Shown here: positions 1-7,932 of the stretch, piece by piece
Layout: each line of letters begins with the position of its first letter
Numbering within the stretch: position 1 is the first letter of the stretch
Source of the DNA: Elusimicrobiota bacterium
GTDB lineage: Bacteria; Elusimicrobiota; UBA8919
Reading direction: 5' to 3'
Assembly: GCA_028718185.1 (NCBI GenBank)
Contig: JAQUMH010000001.1
Span: 343,186 to 407,185, forward strand
DNA: 64,000 nt
Translations under genes and position numbers: made by a program
The notes under the pieces: model-generated
What the model saw: the letters and a program-made list of their open reading frames with translations, nothing else
Told to the model about the DNA's origin: nothing
Databases searched by the model: none

Positions 1-304
1 TTGAATCAACTTCAGGCTTATCTCTTTCAACTTTAACCTTAATCACAATTTTATGCCCGTATGTGAATGAAAAAAGATAAAATACAAGTTCAAAATATTC
101 TTTATAATCTACTGCCGTAATGAAAGACAGATAATCAAATAAAATAGATTTATCTTCTTTAAAATATTTACATATTTCTAATATTTTTTCTTTAGGAATA
201 TCAATGTGTAATATATCATCCTGATATACATTATCTTGTCTTTGAAATTCTTTTACATATTTAAACCTGACTTTTATTAAATTTAATAATTCTGATTTAT
301 TCAT
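1..304 (-). CDS. nuoC: NADH-quinone oxidoreductase subunit C, N-terminal part
   Basis: This is the 30-kDa peripheral-arm subunit of complex I, cut by the left window edge so that only about 101 N-terminal residues are present. The ATG is at 304. The visible protein has the NuoC pattern DYLSFITAVDY, then FELVFYLFSF, then a basic VKVERDKPEVDS stretch near the cut. It follows nuoB and nuoA in the same direction, the usual nuoABC order. The rest of the nuo operon should lie to the left of the window. The identification rests on motif pattern plus gene order. Confidence 0.88.
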   Translation of the reverse strand, partial: MNKSELLNLIKVRFKYVKEFQRQDNVYQDDILHIDIPKEKILEICKYFKEDKSILFDYLSFITAVDYKEYFELVFYLFSFTYGHKIVIKVKVERDKPEVDS

Positions 305-330
305 AATTTTTTGCAGAATGCGAAAAATGT

Positions 331-370
331 ATCCCCCTGTCAGTTTTGTCTACGACAAAACTAGGGGGAT
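331..370. repeat. Inverted repeat between nuoB and nuoC
   Basis: The arms ATCCCCCT and AGTTTTGTC pair with GACAAAACT and AGGGGGAT around a TAC loop, with a GTC bulge, giving about 17 paired bases. The stem lies wholly between two genes of one operon and has no clear U-run on the minus strand. It could be an intercistronic mRNA-stability hairpin or a small dispersed repeat. Confidence 0.75.
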
Positions 371-374
371 TGCT

Positions 375-878
375 TTATAGATGCATTTTTTTAATTTTTT
401 CCTGCAGTTTAATTACTGCATGCATTAATGCCTCAGGTCTTACCGGACAACCGGGTACATATATATCTACCGGAATTATTTTATCTACCCCTTTAACGAC
501 AGAATACGAATTGTAAAACGGTCCGCCGGTATTAGCACAACTTCCCATAGAAATAACAAATTTTGGTTCAGGCATCTGACGATATAACCTTATAATAGCA
601 GGTGCCATTTTTTTCACAACAGTCCCGGCAACTATCATGCAATCAGCCTGCCTTGGAGTAGGACGCATAAATACACCAAATCTATCAAAATCAAATCTAC
701 TGGCATATGAAGACATCATTTCTATAGCACAGCATGCTAATCCAAAAGTAAGCGGCCAAACAGATGACATTCTTGACCAGTTAATAATAAATTCTGTTGA
801 AGTAAGTAAAATTTTCCCGCCAAACGGTAACTTACGCGATATTACGGGAATTTTATCAAGAATTATACTATTTACCAT
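375..878 (-). CDS. nuoB: NADH-quinone oxidoreductase subunit B
   Basis: NuoB carries the N2 4Fe-4S cluster that passes electrons from the peripheral arm to quinone. The 167-residue protein has the tandem cysteines in GLACCAIEM, the [14 protein letters not shown] motif and the [11 protein letters not shown] motif, which supply the cluster ligands. [17 protein letters not shown] is also a family signature. Length is normal. It overlaps the end of nuoA by 7 bases, which implies translational coupling, and is separated from nuoC by a hairpin. Confidence 0.97.
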   Translation of the reverse strand: MVNSIILDKIPVISRKLPFGGKILLTSTEFIINWSRMSSVWPLTFGLACCAIEMMSSYASRFDFDRFGVFMRPTPRQADCMIVAGTVVKKMAPAIIRLYRQMPEPKFVISMGSCANTGGPFYNSYSVVKGVDKIIPVDIYVPGCPVRPEALMHAVIKLQEKIKKMHL

Positions 879-1225
879 TCTAATGCTCCTTTACGCCAGG
901 CATATATTAATCCTAAAAAAAGTATCATTATAAATATCAACATCTCCAAAAAACTTGTTATTCCGAGTTGTTTGAACGTAACTGCCCAAGGATAAAGATA
1001 TACCGCTTCTATATCAAATATTATAAATATCAATGCAAATACATAATAGCGAACATTAAACTGTATCCATGAAGAACCAAACGGTTCAATACCGCATTCA
1101 TATGTGGTATTTTTAACTTCGTCATATTTAAATACACGAAGTAAATATGCAAGTGTCAATCCGATTACGACAAATCCTATTCCAATAATAATAAAAAATA
1201 AAACAGGTAAATATCCTTTGTTCAT
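872..1225 (-). CDS. nuoA: NADH-quinone oxidoreductase subunit A
   Basis: This is a small membrane subunit of complex I (117 residues) with three hydrophobic segments at about 8-30, 62-82 and 88-108. The conserved [12 protein letters not shown] motif and [11 protein letters not shown] region are diagnostic. It is the first nuo gene here and overlaps nuoB by 7 bases. The preceding 190 bases hold short palindromic repeats, and no convincing promoter was found. Its presence beside an Nqr operon elsewhere in the window indicates two NADH:quinone entry points. Confidence 0.96.
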   Translation of the reverse strand: MNKGYLPVLFFIIIGIGFVVIGLTLAYLLRVFKYDEVKNTTYECGIEPFGSSWIQFNVRYYVFALIFIIFDIEAVYLYPWAVTFKQLGITSFLEMLIFIMILFLGLIYAWRKGALEW

Positions 1226-1258
1226 AGTTATTTTCTGAACTCTTTAATCAGAGAATTC

Positions 1259-1276
1259 CCCGCATCTTGATGCGGG
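1259..1276. repeat. Perfect hairpin upstream of nuoA
   Basis: CCCGCATC and GATGCGGG form an 8-bp stem around TT. It lies about 35 bases upstream of the nuoA start, with no U-run on either side. It is part of a stretch of short palindromes between the CBS-domain gene and nuoA, so a repeat is as likely as a regulatory element. Confidence 0.6.
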
Positions 1277-1291
1277 TTTGCAACAACAGTA

Positions 1292-1366
1292 TCATTCTGA
1301 CCCGCCAACGGTTTAGTGACGGGGAAGAATCTCAAAAACGAGATGCTTCACTATCGTTCAGCATGA
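1292..1366. repeat. MITE-like intergenic element
   Basis: A 75-bp stretch begins TCATTCTGA and ends TCAGCATGA, imperfect terminal inverted repeats matching 8 of 9 positions. An inner GAATCTC...GAGATGCTTC pairing is also visible. It contains no coding sequence and fills most of the gap between the CBS gene and nuoA. It resembles the small non-autonomous repeats seen at other gene boundaries in this window. Confidence 0.5.
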
Positions 1367-1412
1367 CTACACTGTTTACTGAACTCTTACTAAGATGGTA
1401 CCTTTTATGCTG

Positions 1413-1787
1413 TTACATCAGTGAATGGAGTATATCTCTCCGGCTGATAATACCTACAAGTTTGTCTCCATCAATAATCGGAACCCGTCTAAAATTGCTC
1501 TTTGTAAAACATGATGATATTTTATCAATATCAGTATCCGATGTGAAACTGACGACCTTTTTTGTCATTGCTTCTTCGACTTTCATGAAACGCAAATTGC
1601 TGCTAAATGTAAATGCAAAATTCAATATATCTTTTTCTGTTATTATTCCTATAACCTTTTCACCGGTATCAACCACAGGTATCCCTGTTATTCTCTTTGA
1701 CTCCAATAATTCCATTACATCCATCAAAGTAGCATCTTTAGATATAGTAACTACTTTTTTTGTCATAACATCTTTTGCTTTTAACAT
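1413..1787 (-). CDS. Two-CBS-domain protein
   Basis: The protein is about 124 residues and almost entirely a tandem CBS pair (Bateman module). Each half has the pattern AxDVMTKKVVTxSxDxxxxDxxxxL...GIPVVD...GIITEKDIL; the second starts at VEEAMTKKVVSF. Such modules usually bind adenine nucleotides or S-adenosylmethionine and act as regulatory sensors. I chose the start at 1787 because a GGGGGG ribosome-binding tract sits just upstream; the reading frame is open for 18 more codons. A perfect palindrome lies directly upstream. The cellular role is unknown. Confidence 0.85.
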   Translation of the reverse strand: MLKAKDVMTKKVVTISKDATLMDVMELLESKRITGIPVVDTGEKVIGIITEKDILNFAFTFSSNLRFMKVEEAMTKKVVSFTSDTDIDKISSCFTKSNFRRVPIIDGDKLVGIISRRDILHSLM

Positions 1788-1796
1788 AATCCCCCC

Positions 1797-1816
1797 GATA
1801 TAATGTTCATTATATC
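1797..1816. promoter_or_regulatory. 20-bp palindrome over a possible -10 box of the CBS gene
   Basis: GATATAAT-GTTC-ATTATATC is a perfect inverted repeat just upstream of the ribosome-binding site of the CBS gene. On the minus strand it contains TATAAT, with a weak TTCTCA 18 bases further upstream (plus positions 1833-1838). The position fits an operator over a promoter; an mRNA hairpin is the alternative. Confidence 0.4.
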
Positions 1817-1867
1817 TGATTAAACAGATTTTTGAGAACATCCTTCTCTTTATTGAATGTCTAAATA

Positions 1868-3100
1868 TTAATCGATTTGTAAACGCATTTTCTCACGAAA
1901 TGTATTCACTGTATTGAAAAATTCAGACATTATTCGTATCCAGAGATACATACCGTACTTTGTCAGACGAAACAATCGACCTTCGTTCCGTATTCCACCC
2001 ATCATCCTTATAATAATGTATTCAGGAAACATCATAAACCAAAACTTCAACCCATATTTACGCATAATATATTCACGGTCAAGACTTAAACCAAAGAACT
2101 TGATTATGAAGTCATAACACATCCGCTGTTTTAATGTAAGAACTTTTTTCCTTGTAATACCGCTGAGACCACATTCTATGCGACTTATATACTGTTTAAG
2201 GGAAAAAGTCGTAGAATACATCACACCGTCAACATAACTGAATGCTCCACTACCTACGCCGATATAATCGTCACAATTGATAATATATTCATCAATCATT
2301 AAACTGTTCCGTGAAAAACACCAAGCTGAACTAGCCTTATATGCAGGCACCATATTATTAAGGATAATTTCATAATATTTTCTGAGCCGCACCTGATTCG
2401 TCACACCCATTGTACGCAATACTTTTGTCCTTACACTCTCCGGCACCATAAATGGATAAAACGATATCTGGTCAATCTTGAGATTCATGAGAATATCAAT
2501 ATCACGTTGCAAGGAATATTTTGTCTGATTCGGCTGATTTATTATCATATCTACATTAAGTGTCTGGAACTTACCCTGAACTGTCTTGAGACGAGCTATT
2601 GTTTTTTCACCACTACCATACTTTTCATAACGCCCCATTTGTTGTAACAAATCATCATCAAAACTTTGGACTCCTACCGACAATCTCACAACACCGGCAT
2701 TCTTCAGTATATTAAGTATATCATCGTGCAAATCGTCCGGATTTGTTTCAACTGATATCTTACAGTCAGGAAATAATGAACGTAGAAGTATGAGCGTTTC
2801 GTGTAACTCTGATGGTGCAACCGTAGGTGTTCCACCACCAATATATACATCGGAAAACATATAACCATGTTTATGGTAATGTCTAATCTCTGCTCTCAAC
2901 GCCTTGAAGTAGTGTTTTGCTTCATTTTCGTTAAAGCTTATGCGATGGAACGAACAGTATGGACATAGAACTTTACAAAATGGTATATGTACATAGAGAT
3001 AACAAGGTTTATTCACAAATGGAATCTGTTGTGAAATAACATCACATCTATCAAAATTCATAATATTTTTTGTAATAATTTTATTAAATATTGTTTTCAT
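1868..3100 (-). CDS. Radical SAM protein of the HemN/HemW family
   Basis: Residues after the N-terminal leader read YVHIPFCKVLCPYCSF, the CxxxCxxC motif that binds the radical-SAM 4Fe-4S cluster. YIGGGTPT (SAM-binding GGTP) and RLSVGVQSFDD follow, both typical of oxygen-independent coproporphyrinogen oxidase relatives. The length, about 410 residues, fits HemN/HemW/ChuW-like enzymes. Sequence alone does not separate an oxidase from a haem chaperone or a haem-degrading enzyme. The frame extends to 3181 into the preceding gene, so I chose the ATG at 3100; 3061 is an alternative. Its neighbour is an outer-membrane barrel, which could mean porphyrin or haem handling. Confidence 0.75.
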   Translation of the reverse strand: MKTIFNKIITKNIMNFDRCDVISQQIPFVNKPCYLYVHIPFCKVLCPYCSFHRISFNENEAKHYFKALRAEIRHYHKHGYMFSDVYIGGGTPTVAPSELHETLILLRSLFPDCKISVETNPDDLHDDILNILKNAGVVRLSVGVQSFDDDLLQQMGRYEKYGSGEKTIARLKTVQGKFQTLNVDMIINQPNQTKYSLQRDIDILMNLKIDQISFYPFMVPESVRTKVLRTMGVTNQVRLRKYYEIILNNMVPAYKASSAWCFSRNSLMIDEYIINCDDYIGVGSGAFSYVDGVMYSTTFSLKQYISRIECGLSGITRKKVLTLKQRMCYDFIIKFFGLSLDREYIMRKYGLKFWFMMFPEYIIIRMMGGIRNEGRLFRLTKYGMYLWIRIMSEFFNTVNTFREKMRLQID

Positions 3101-3125
3101 CGGTAATTTTATACTTTTTTGTAGT

Positions 3126-4037
3126 TTAGTATTCAAGTACCAAACTCGTGACAATACCCCAATGTGTTTCCATCCGGGCACCTTTGTCTATTGGAAACAC
3201 AAATCCGAGTCCTGGCCGTGGCAATACCTGTCCGATGTCTTTACAATTGAAGCGAAATCCCATATTTCCGATGAGATTGTTGTGTCCTGAGTCATCCTTG
3301 TTTAACTCGGTCTCTCCTTTCAATTCAAATATCGGTACGAATTGTTGTACTCCGGGCAAAGCCAGTTCATCTTTCGGAATCCGATATCCAAAAACAAAGC
3401 TGTATTCAAAGGTCTGTAAGCCGCCGTCATCACCGCCACCGAAAAGTTTTGAATAGCCAAATATGGACTGAAGAGTAAAATGATCACCAAGTTTTAAGTC
3501 GTTAAATATTTTGGGGACTAACTCGGTATTTTTGCTGATATCAGTGTTTATCGGAGTTCCTATTTCAATCGCTATGCCAAAAGTCGAATCTACAAATCCT
3601 TTATCAGAGATGAATTGATGAACGGGATATCTCGCACCTAAACTAGCATTACCGATGCCTTGCGAAGTTTGACCTTGTGATGTATCGCTCTCAAACGGAA
3701 CTTCAAGTTCCACGGTCAGCAGACCGAAACCTTTCTCCACCTCCGCCTTAACAGTATCGCTTTGTTGATTATTTTTTTCAGTATGTAACCAATCAATGCG
3801 GTCTTCATTGACTTCCAAGTCTGAATCATCCACCAGAAAAGGCTCAGGAAATAGTCCCTGTCCATAGTCACTGCGATGGTCCAGCCAGTTGAATATACCG
3901 TATCGCTCACCCGACGATTGCGTTGCTATGGATAAAGCTGATGCAACCTGCTCATCTATTACTATTATTGTAAAAGTGCATATTCCTATAAACACGAACA
4001 TATATGACAAGTCAAAAAACATTCTACTTTTATTCAT
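3126..4037 (-). CDS. Predicted outer-membrane beta-barrel protein
   Basis: The 303-residue protein has a basic N-terminus and a hydrophobic segment at about 9-35, consistent with a signal sequence. Alternating strands follow (GLLTVELEVPFES, SLGARYPVHQF, FEYSFVFGYRI, VTSLVLEY). The final aromatic residue is typical of outer-membrane barrels. The pattern is reminiscent of the MetA-pathway phenol-degradation-like transporter family, but I cannot confirm it. The gene looks somewhat richer in GC than its neighbours. It overlaps the end of tatC by 8 bases and is followed closely by the radical SAM gene. Confidence 0.6.
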   Translation of the reverse strand: MNKSRMFFDLSYMFVFIGICTFTIIVIDEQVASALSIATQSSGERYGIFNWLDHRSDYGQGLFPEPFLVDDSDLEVNEDRIDWLHTEKNNQQSDTVKAEVEKGFGLLTVELEVPFESDTSQGQTSQGIGNASLGARYPVHQFISDKGFVDSTFGIAIEIGTPINTDISKNTELVPKIFNDLKLGDHFTLQSIFGYSKLFGGGDDGGLQTFEYSFVFGYRIPKDELALPGVQQFVPIFELKGETELNKDDSGHNNLIGNMGFRFNCKDIGQVLPRPGLGFVFPIDKGARMETHWGIVTSLVLEY

Positions 4038-4764
4038 TTACAACCTCTTTTTGCTGTTTTTTAAAGTTTGAGTTATTAAAAACTAATTTAGAAAGTAAGA
4101 TACTTATCTCATAAAGAATCAATGTAGGAATAGCCATCATAAATTGTGAAAATATATCAGGTCCTGGAGTCAATATTCCGGACACAAGAAAAATTAACAC
4201 AATTGCATACTTACGATTTTTGGATAACCACTTTGGAGTAATCACTCCTAATTTTACAAGGAATAGAATCACAAGCGGTAACTGAAAAATAACTCCAAAA
4301 GCCAGCAAAAAAATAGTTACAAAAGATAGGTATGAATCTACTGAAATCATAGGTTGAATATTTTCTGTACCCAAAGAAAGTAAATATTTCATTCCAGTAG
4401 GCAATACCGCATAAAAAGCAAAAAACATACCTGCAACAAACAGAAAATAAGAAGATAGGATAATCAAGTAACCATATCGCCGTTCTGTTTTTAAAAATCC
4501 AGGACTGACAAATTTCCATATCTGGTAAATAATAACTGGCAGAGATACAAAAACAGCACTATAAAATGCTAATTTTAATCTAACAAAAAACGCCTCAGTA
4601 AGTTTAAGGAAAACAAGATGTCCTATTTGCTTAGATAAGACCAATAAAATTTTATCACTGTAGTAAAAACAAAATACTCCACAGATAAAAATTGTCATTA
4701 AACAAACAATTATACGTTTCCTTAGTTCTGTCAGGTGTTCAACCAGAGTAAGATTTTGTTCCAT
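4030..4764 (-). CDS. tatC: Sec-independent protein translocase TatC
   Basis: TatC is the receptor of the twin-arginine translocase in the inner membrane. The start MEQNLTLVEHLTELRKRI is the classic TatC N-terminus, and six hydrophobic segments follow, including FVSPGFLKTERRYGY and the VSGILTPGPDIFSQ loop. The open frame runs 29 codons further upstream without family similarity, so I placed the start at 4764. It lies downstream of tatA and of a Tat-signal-bearing molybdoenzyme, its likely main client. A MITE-like element separates it from tatA. Confidence 0.95.
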   Translation of the reverse strand: MEQNLTLVEHLTELRKRIIVCLMTIFICGVFCFYYSDKILLVLSKQIGHLVFLKLTEAFFVRLKLAFYSAVFVSLPVIIYQIWKFVSPGFLKTERRYGYLIILSSYFLFVAGMFFAFYAVLPTGMKYLLSLGTENIQPMISVDSYLSFVTIFLLAFGVIFQLPLVILFLVKLGVITPKWLSKNRKYAIVLIFLVSGILTPGPDIFSQFMMAIPTLILYEISILLSKLVFNNSNFKKQQKEVVNE

Positions 4765-4909
4765 AGGATATACTTCACTACGAGACCGTATCGCAATAAC
4801 TGTTTTTTTGTTTTTGTCATTCCCAAATACATTAATCCCCGATAAAGACACTCGGGAACGAATCCAGTCTCTGAAGATAACACAACCTCATAGATTCCCG
4901 TTTTCGAGG

Positions 4910-5033
4910 CTGTGTCACAATGCCATTGCGAGCGTTAGTGAAGCAATCTCATAAAATATAGCTCGTAGAAGAAGGGATTGCCACGAGCCAATAAATTGGC
5001 TCTCGCAATGACAAATCATGGGTTGTGACACAG
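4910..5033. repeat. 124-bp MITE-like element between tatA and tatC
   Basis: The element has perfect 11-bp terminal inverted repeats, CTGTGTCACAA and TTGTGACACAG. A nested pair, CATTGCGAG and CTCGCAATG, lies inside it. No coding sequence is present. Its structure suggests a non-autonomous mobile repeat or a large RNA fold; it interrupts an otherwise tight tatA-tatC pair. Confidence 0.7.
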
Positions 5034-5065
5034 TAGCTACGCCCATGATGCTACAGCACTACGTG

Positions 5066-5254
5066 TCATTTATTTTCTTCTTTTTTTTCTTCACCAAGTT
5101 TCTTAATTTCTTCTTCTGATTCTTTAATCCCTCTCTTAAATGCACCTATACTCTTTCCAAGTGATTTGGCTATTTCTGGTATTTTTGCTGAACCAAAAAT
5201 AAGCAACGCAATCACAAGAACTACTAAAAGTTCCGGCATGCCTAATCCAAACAT
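5066..5254 (-). CDS. tatA: Sec-independent protein translocase TatA
   Basis: A 62-residue TatA/E-type pore component. It has a short N-terminal transmembrane helix (MFGLGMPELLVVLVIALLIF), the FG hinge followed by SAKIPEIAKSLGKSIGAFK, an amphipathic helix, and a charged tail rich in Glu and Lys. Length is typical. It sits directly downstream of the molybdoenzyme gene, whose product carries a twin-arginine signal, so co-expression with its substrate is likely. Confidence 0.95.
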   Translation of the reverse strand: MFGLGMPELLVVLVIALLIFGSAKIPEIAKSLGKSIGAFKRGIKESEEEIKKLGEEKKEENK

Positions 5255-5268
5255 AACTCACCCCCGTG

Positions 5269-5284
5269 CCGACCAAGGTCGGCA
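5269..5284. repeat. Short GCCGACC/GGTCGGC hairpin
   Basis: A 7-bp perfect stem around AA lies between tatA and the molybdoenzyme gene. It is similar in design to the CCGACT/AGTCGG hairpin near 45040, so it looks like one member of a dispersed palindrome family. There is no U-run. Confidence 0.5.
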
Positions 5285-5301
5285 ACTACATCTATTTATA
5301 C

Positions 5302-7746
5302 TTATATTTTATAAATCTTTACACAACATTCTTTATGTAATGCCTGACCTGAAATAGGGCAGGAGGCAGTGGGTCTTAGTGAAGCATCACTTGTACCACG
5401 ACCTTTCGCTATTTCGCCCAATGCCCAGTGACCGAATCCATACTGTAATCCGACAACTTCGGGATGCATTCCTTCAGTTGTTTTTGTTTTGGCTTTGACT
5501 TTACCGTAAAGAGATTCTATCCAAACAATATCTCCATCTCTTATTCCTAATTTTTTTGCTGTATCAATATTTATCCTAAGTGGATTTTCTGATTTTAATT
5601 CCGCAAGATAAGCATTATTTTGTGTCCTTGTATGTGTATGTGATGCTTCTCCCCAATTGATTAAATACAATGGATATTTTTCATCAGGTTGCCAAGCCCG
5701 GGGAATATATACAGATAATTGATAAAGTGATTTGCCGTTGGCATCTCTTTTATCTTTATGTTTCTCTGCATAAAAATGTATTTTTCCTGTTGGAGTTAAA
5801 AATCCTCTTGTTGGTATACCATCTTTTAAGAATCCAATCTGTCTGTCTTTTTTTCCATCCTTGACACTGTATATAATTAGTCCTTCAGTAATTGTATCCT
5901 TTAATTTATTTTCAGGAATGGGTTTTTTATATTTATCGTATTCGGTGCCTTTACTACTAACCCAAACTGCGCCGGGTAGTTTTTTTAATTCTTCTAAAGT
6001 AATTTTGGGCTCACCTTCTTTTAATTCCCTGGAAAGTGACTCTTCATACCATTTGGTTTTATTGGCAATTCGATTCCCTGACATTTTACCAACCCAGAAA
6101 AATTCCTTTCCGTCTTTTTCCTTAAGTCCTAACTGACGACCAAGTTCACAAACAAACTCATATTCTGTCGGCTGATTAAAAACCGGTTTTACTACGGGCT
6201 GTCTAAGTCCGACTGCGGGCCATGTTACCCAATGCGTATTTAAGTCGTATCTTTCAAAATATGTCGTTCCCGGAATAACAATATCGGCGAATTGAGCTGT
6301 TTCTGACAAAAGAATATCATTGACTACTACGAACTCAAGTTTAGATAATGCTTTAGAAACTGTCTCGGTTCCAGGAACTGACATCAATGGATTTTGAAAA
6401 ATTATCATTGCTATTTTTGGTTGGTATGGACCTTTCCCTTCTGCAATATTTTTGAAGATTTCAGTGTATACACCTGATTTATGGAAATATGGATATTTAT
6501 CTTTACCATAATCCATCCGCTTTTCCTTCAATGTTTTCTCTGAAGTATCATCAGGATAAGTTTCAATATGTTTATTCCCTTTCCTGTCGGGGATAATCAA
6601 AGTGCCCGGCTTTTCGATTTGTCCGACAAGTGCAGCCAATAATCCGATTGCCCATCCGCTATAAAACTGATTTGAGTGTTGTCCTATCCCGGACCATACA
6701 TCAACTATTGCAGGTTTAGTAGTTGCAAACTCGATTGCAATCCGTTCAATTGTCTTTGCCGGAACGGAAGTTATTTTCTCAGCCCATTCAGGTGTTTTAT
6801 TTTTAACATACTTAGCATATTCTTCGAAACCCGTTGTCCACTCTTTAACAAATTCTTCATCATAAAGTTTTTTACTGATTATCACATTGCCCATTGCCAA
6901 AGCCATAGCTCCGTCAGTAGATGGTCTTATCGGTATCCATTCCTGTGCTTTTGTTGCAGTCCCGCTTAAATTTGGATCAACAACAACAAGTTTCGCTCCT
7001 TTTTCTATTGCTCTTGGAATGATTCTACCTAAATGGGCCCAATTGAACGATGAAAGCGGATTCCAGCCAAAGAGCAGAATGTATTTTGAATTAATGAAAT
7101 CACATAATGGTCTTTCATCTCCCATCATTACTTTGAAACTGGATTTTCTTGCAGTATCATACAGATTGGAATCCACTGAATAATTAGGTGTGCCATATAA
7201 TTTACAAAAATCATCTTGAATATGTTTAAATGAATGGTTTTCAGAAAACCATAAAAGTTTATGTGCTTCACCATTATTCCGAAGTTTTTTTAGTCGTGAT
7301 ACTATCTCCTTATATGCTTCATCCCAGGAAATTTCTTTCCACTTTGGGTCAACTCCTATACCTTTATTGGGATTAGTTCTCTTCAACGGTGTTTTCACTC
7401 TGTCAGGGTCATACAAAGTAGCTATTCCGGCATTACCCTTAGGACAAATTAATCCGCCTTCTATTAGATGGTTCTTAAAAAAATCTTCGGAATTGTTAGA
7501 AAAATTAATTGGGTTATGCGGGTTTGGTTCAATTTTTACTACTTTGCCATCAATAGTTCTAACAAGAATACCGGATTGTCCGCCACACATATTGCAACAG
7601 GATGGTATCCATTCCTCTTTGCCAATTTGGTCCTGCTCAGCAGGTTCTTTTTCTTTTTTCAATGCGGAAACAAGTTTTTTACCAAAAACTAACGTTCCTG
7701 TTACTATTCCGGCAATACCTAAAAATTTTCTTCTTGTTAGTTTCAC
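5302..7746 (-). CDS. Psr/Phs-like molybdopterin oxidoreductase catalytic subunit (Tat-exported)
   Basis: This is an 814-residue catalytic subunit of the DMSO-reductase superfamily. It begins with a twin-arginine signal (LTRRKFLGIAG). An N-terminal cluster region follows (C50, C51, C54, C101), then the GTPN segment near 185, a molybdopterin core, and a C-terminal dinucleotide-binding domain (from about 690). With the FeS and NrfD genes upstream it forms a PsrABC-type periplasmic quinol-linked reductase; polysulfide, thiosulfate, tetrathionate or arsenate are possible substrates and the sequence does not decide. The expected third cluster Cys is Ser58 (CNMCGGQSGI). The position 11 residues after the Gly of GTPN, where the Mo ligand is usually Cys, Ser or SeCys, is Tyr196 followed by Asp197. 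Confidence 0.85.
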   Translation of the reverse strand: MKLTRRKFLGIAGIVTGTLVFGKKLVSALKKEKEPAEQDQIGKEEWIPSCCNMCGGQSGILVRTIDGKVVKIEPNPHNPINFSNNSEDFFKNHLIEGGLICPKGNAGIATLYDPDRVKTPLKRTNPNKGIGVDPKWKEISWDEAYKEIVSRLKKLRNNGEAHKLLWFSENHSFKHIQDDFCKLYGTPNYSVDSNLYDTARKSSFKVMMGDERPLCDFINSKYILLFGWNPLSSFNWAHLGRIIPRAIEKGAKLVVVDPNLSGTATKAQEWIPIRPSTDGAMALAMGNVIISKKLYDEEFVKEWTTGFEEYAKYVKNKTPEWAEKITSVPAKTIERIAIEFATTKPAIVDVWSGIGQHSNQFYSGWAIGLLAALVGQIEKPGTLIIPDRKGNKHIETYPDDTSEKTLKEKRMDYGKDKYPYFHKSGVYTEIFKNIAEGKGPYQPKIAMIIFQNPLMSVPGTETVSKALSKLEFVVVNDILLSETAQFADIVIPGTTYFERYDLNTHWVTWPAVGLRQPVVKPVFNQPTEYEFVCELGRQLGLKEKDGKEFFWVGKMSGNRIANKTKWYEESLSRELKEGEPKITLEELKKLPGAVWVSSKGTEYDKYKKPIPENKLKDTITEGLIIYSVKDGKKDRQIGFLKDGIPTRGFLTPTGKIHFYAEKHKDKRDANGKSLYQLSVYIPRAWQPDEKYPLYLINWGEASHTHTRTQNNAYLAELKSENPLRINIDTAKKLGIRDGDIVWIESLYGKVKAKTKTTEGMHPEVVGLQYGFGHWALGEIAKGRGTSDASLRPTASCPISGQALHKECCVKIYKI

Positions 7747-7769
7747 AGTTTTAACCTCCTAATTAGTGT

Positions 7770-7826
7770 CTGTTGAAAAAACCCTCAACAGCCACTGATT
7801 ACATCCATCCCGACGTAACGTCGGGA
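7770..7826. repeat. Two hairpins between the psrA-like and nrfD-like genes
   Basis: CTGTTGA pairs with TCAACAG (7770-7791), and TCCCGACGT pairs with ACGTCGGGA around one base (7808-7826). Downstream, 7838-7920 holds repeated fragments of the type ATTACACAGAT and TGTGTAATC, related to those at 15949-16060. The whole gap is non-coding and looks like clustered dispersed repeats. Confidence 0.55.
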
Positions 7827-7932
7827 CAGGAATTTTGAAAACCTATTACACAGATACATCACTGACATTTAATTTGTGTAATCTCACTTTTAATCTATGT
7901 AATCATAGTTTTTGTGCTTTTTTTAACAAAAG

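Noticed and set aside
637-933. Plus-strand open frame across nuoB and nuoA
   Set aside because: It is antisense to two clearly identified complex I genes, shows no family pattern and has no ribosome-binding site.
7367-7762. Plus-strand open frame of about 130 codons opposite the molybdoenzyme start
   Set aside because: It lies opposite the Tat signal and cluster region of a confident gene and resembles no protein.
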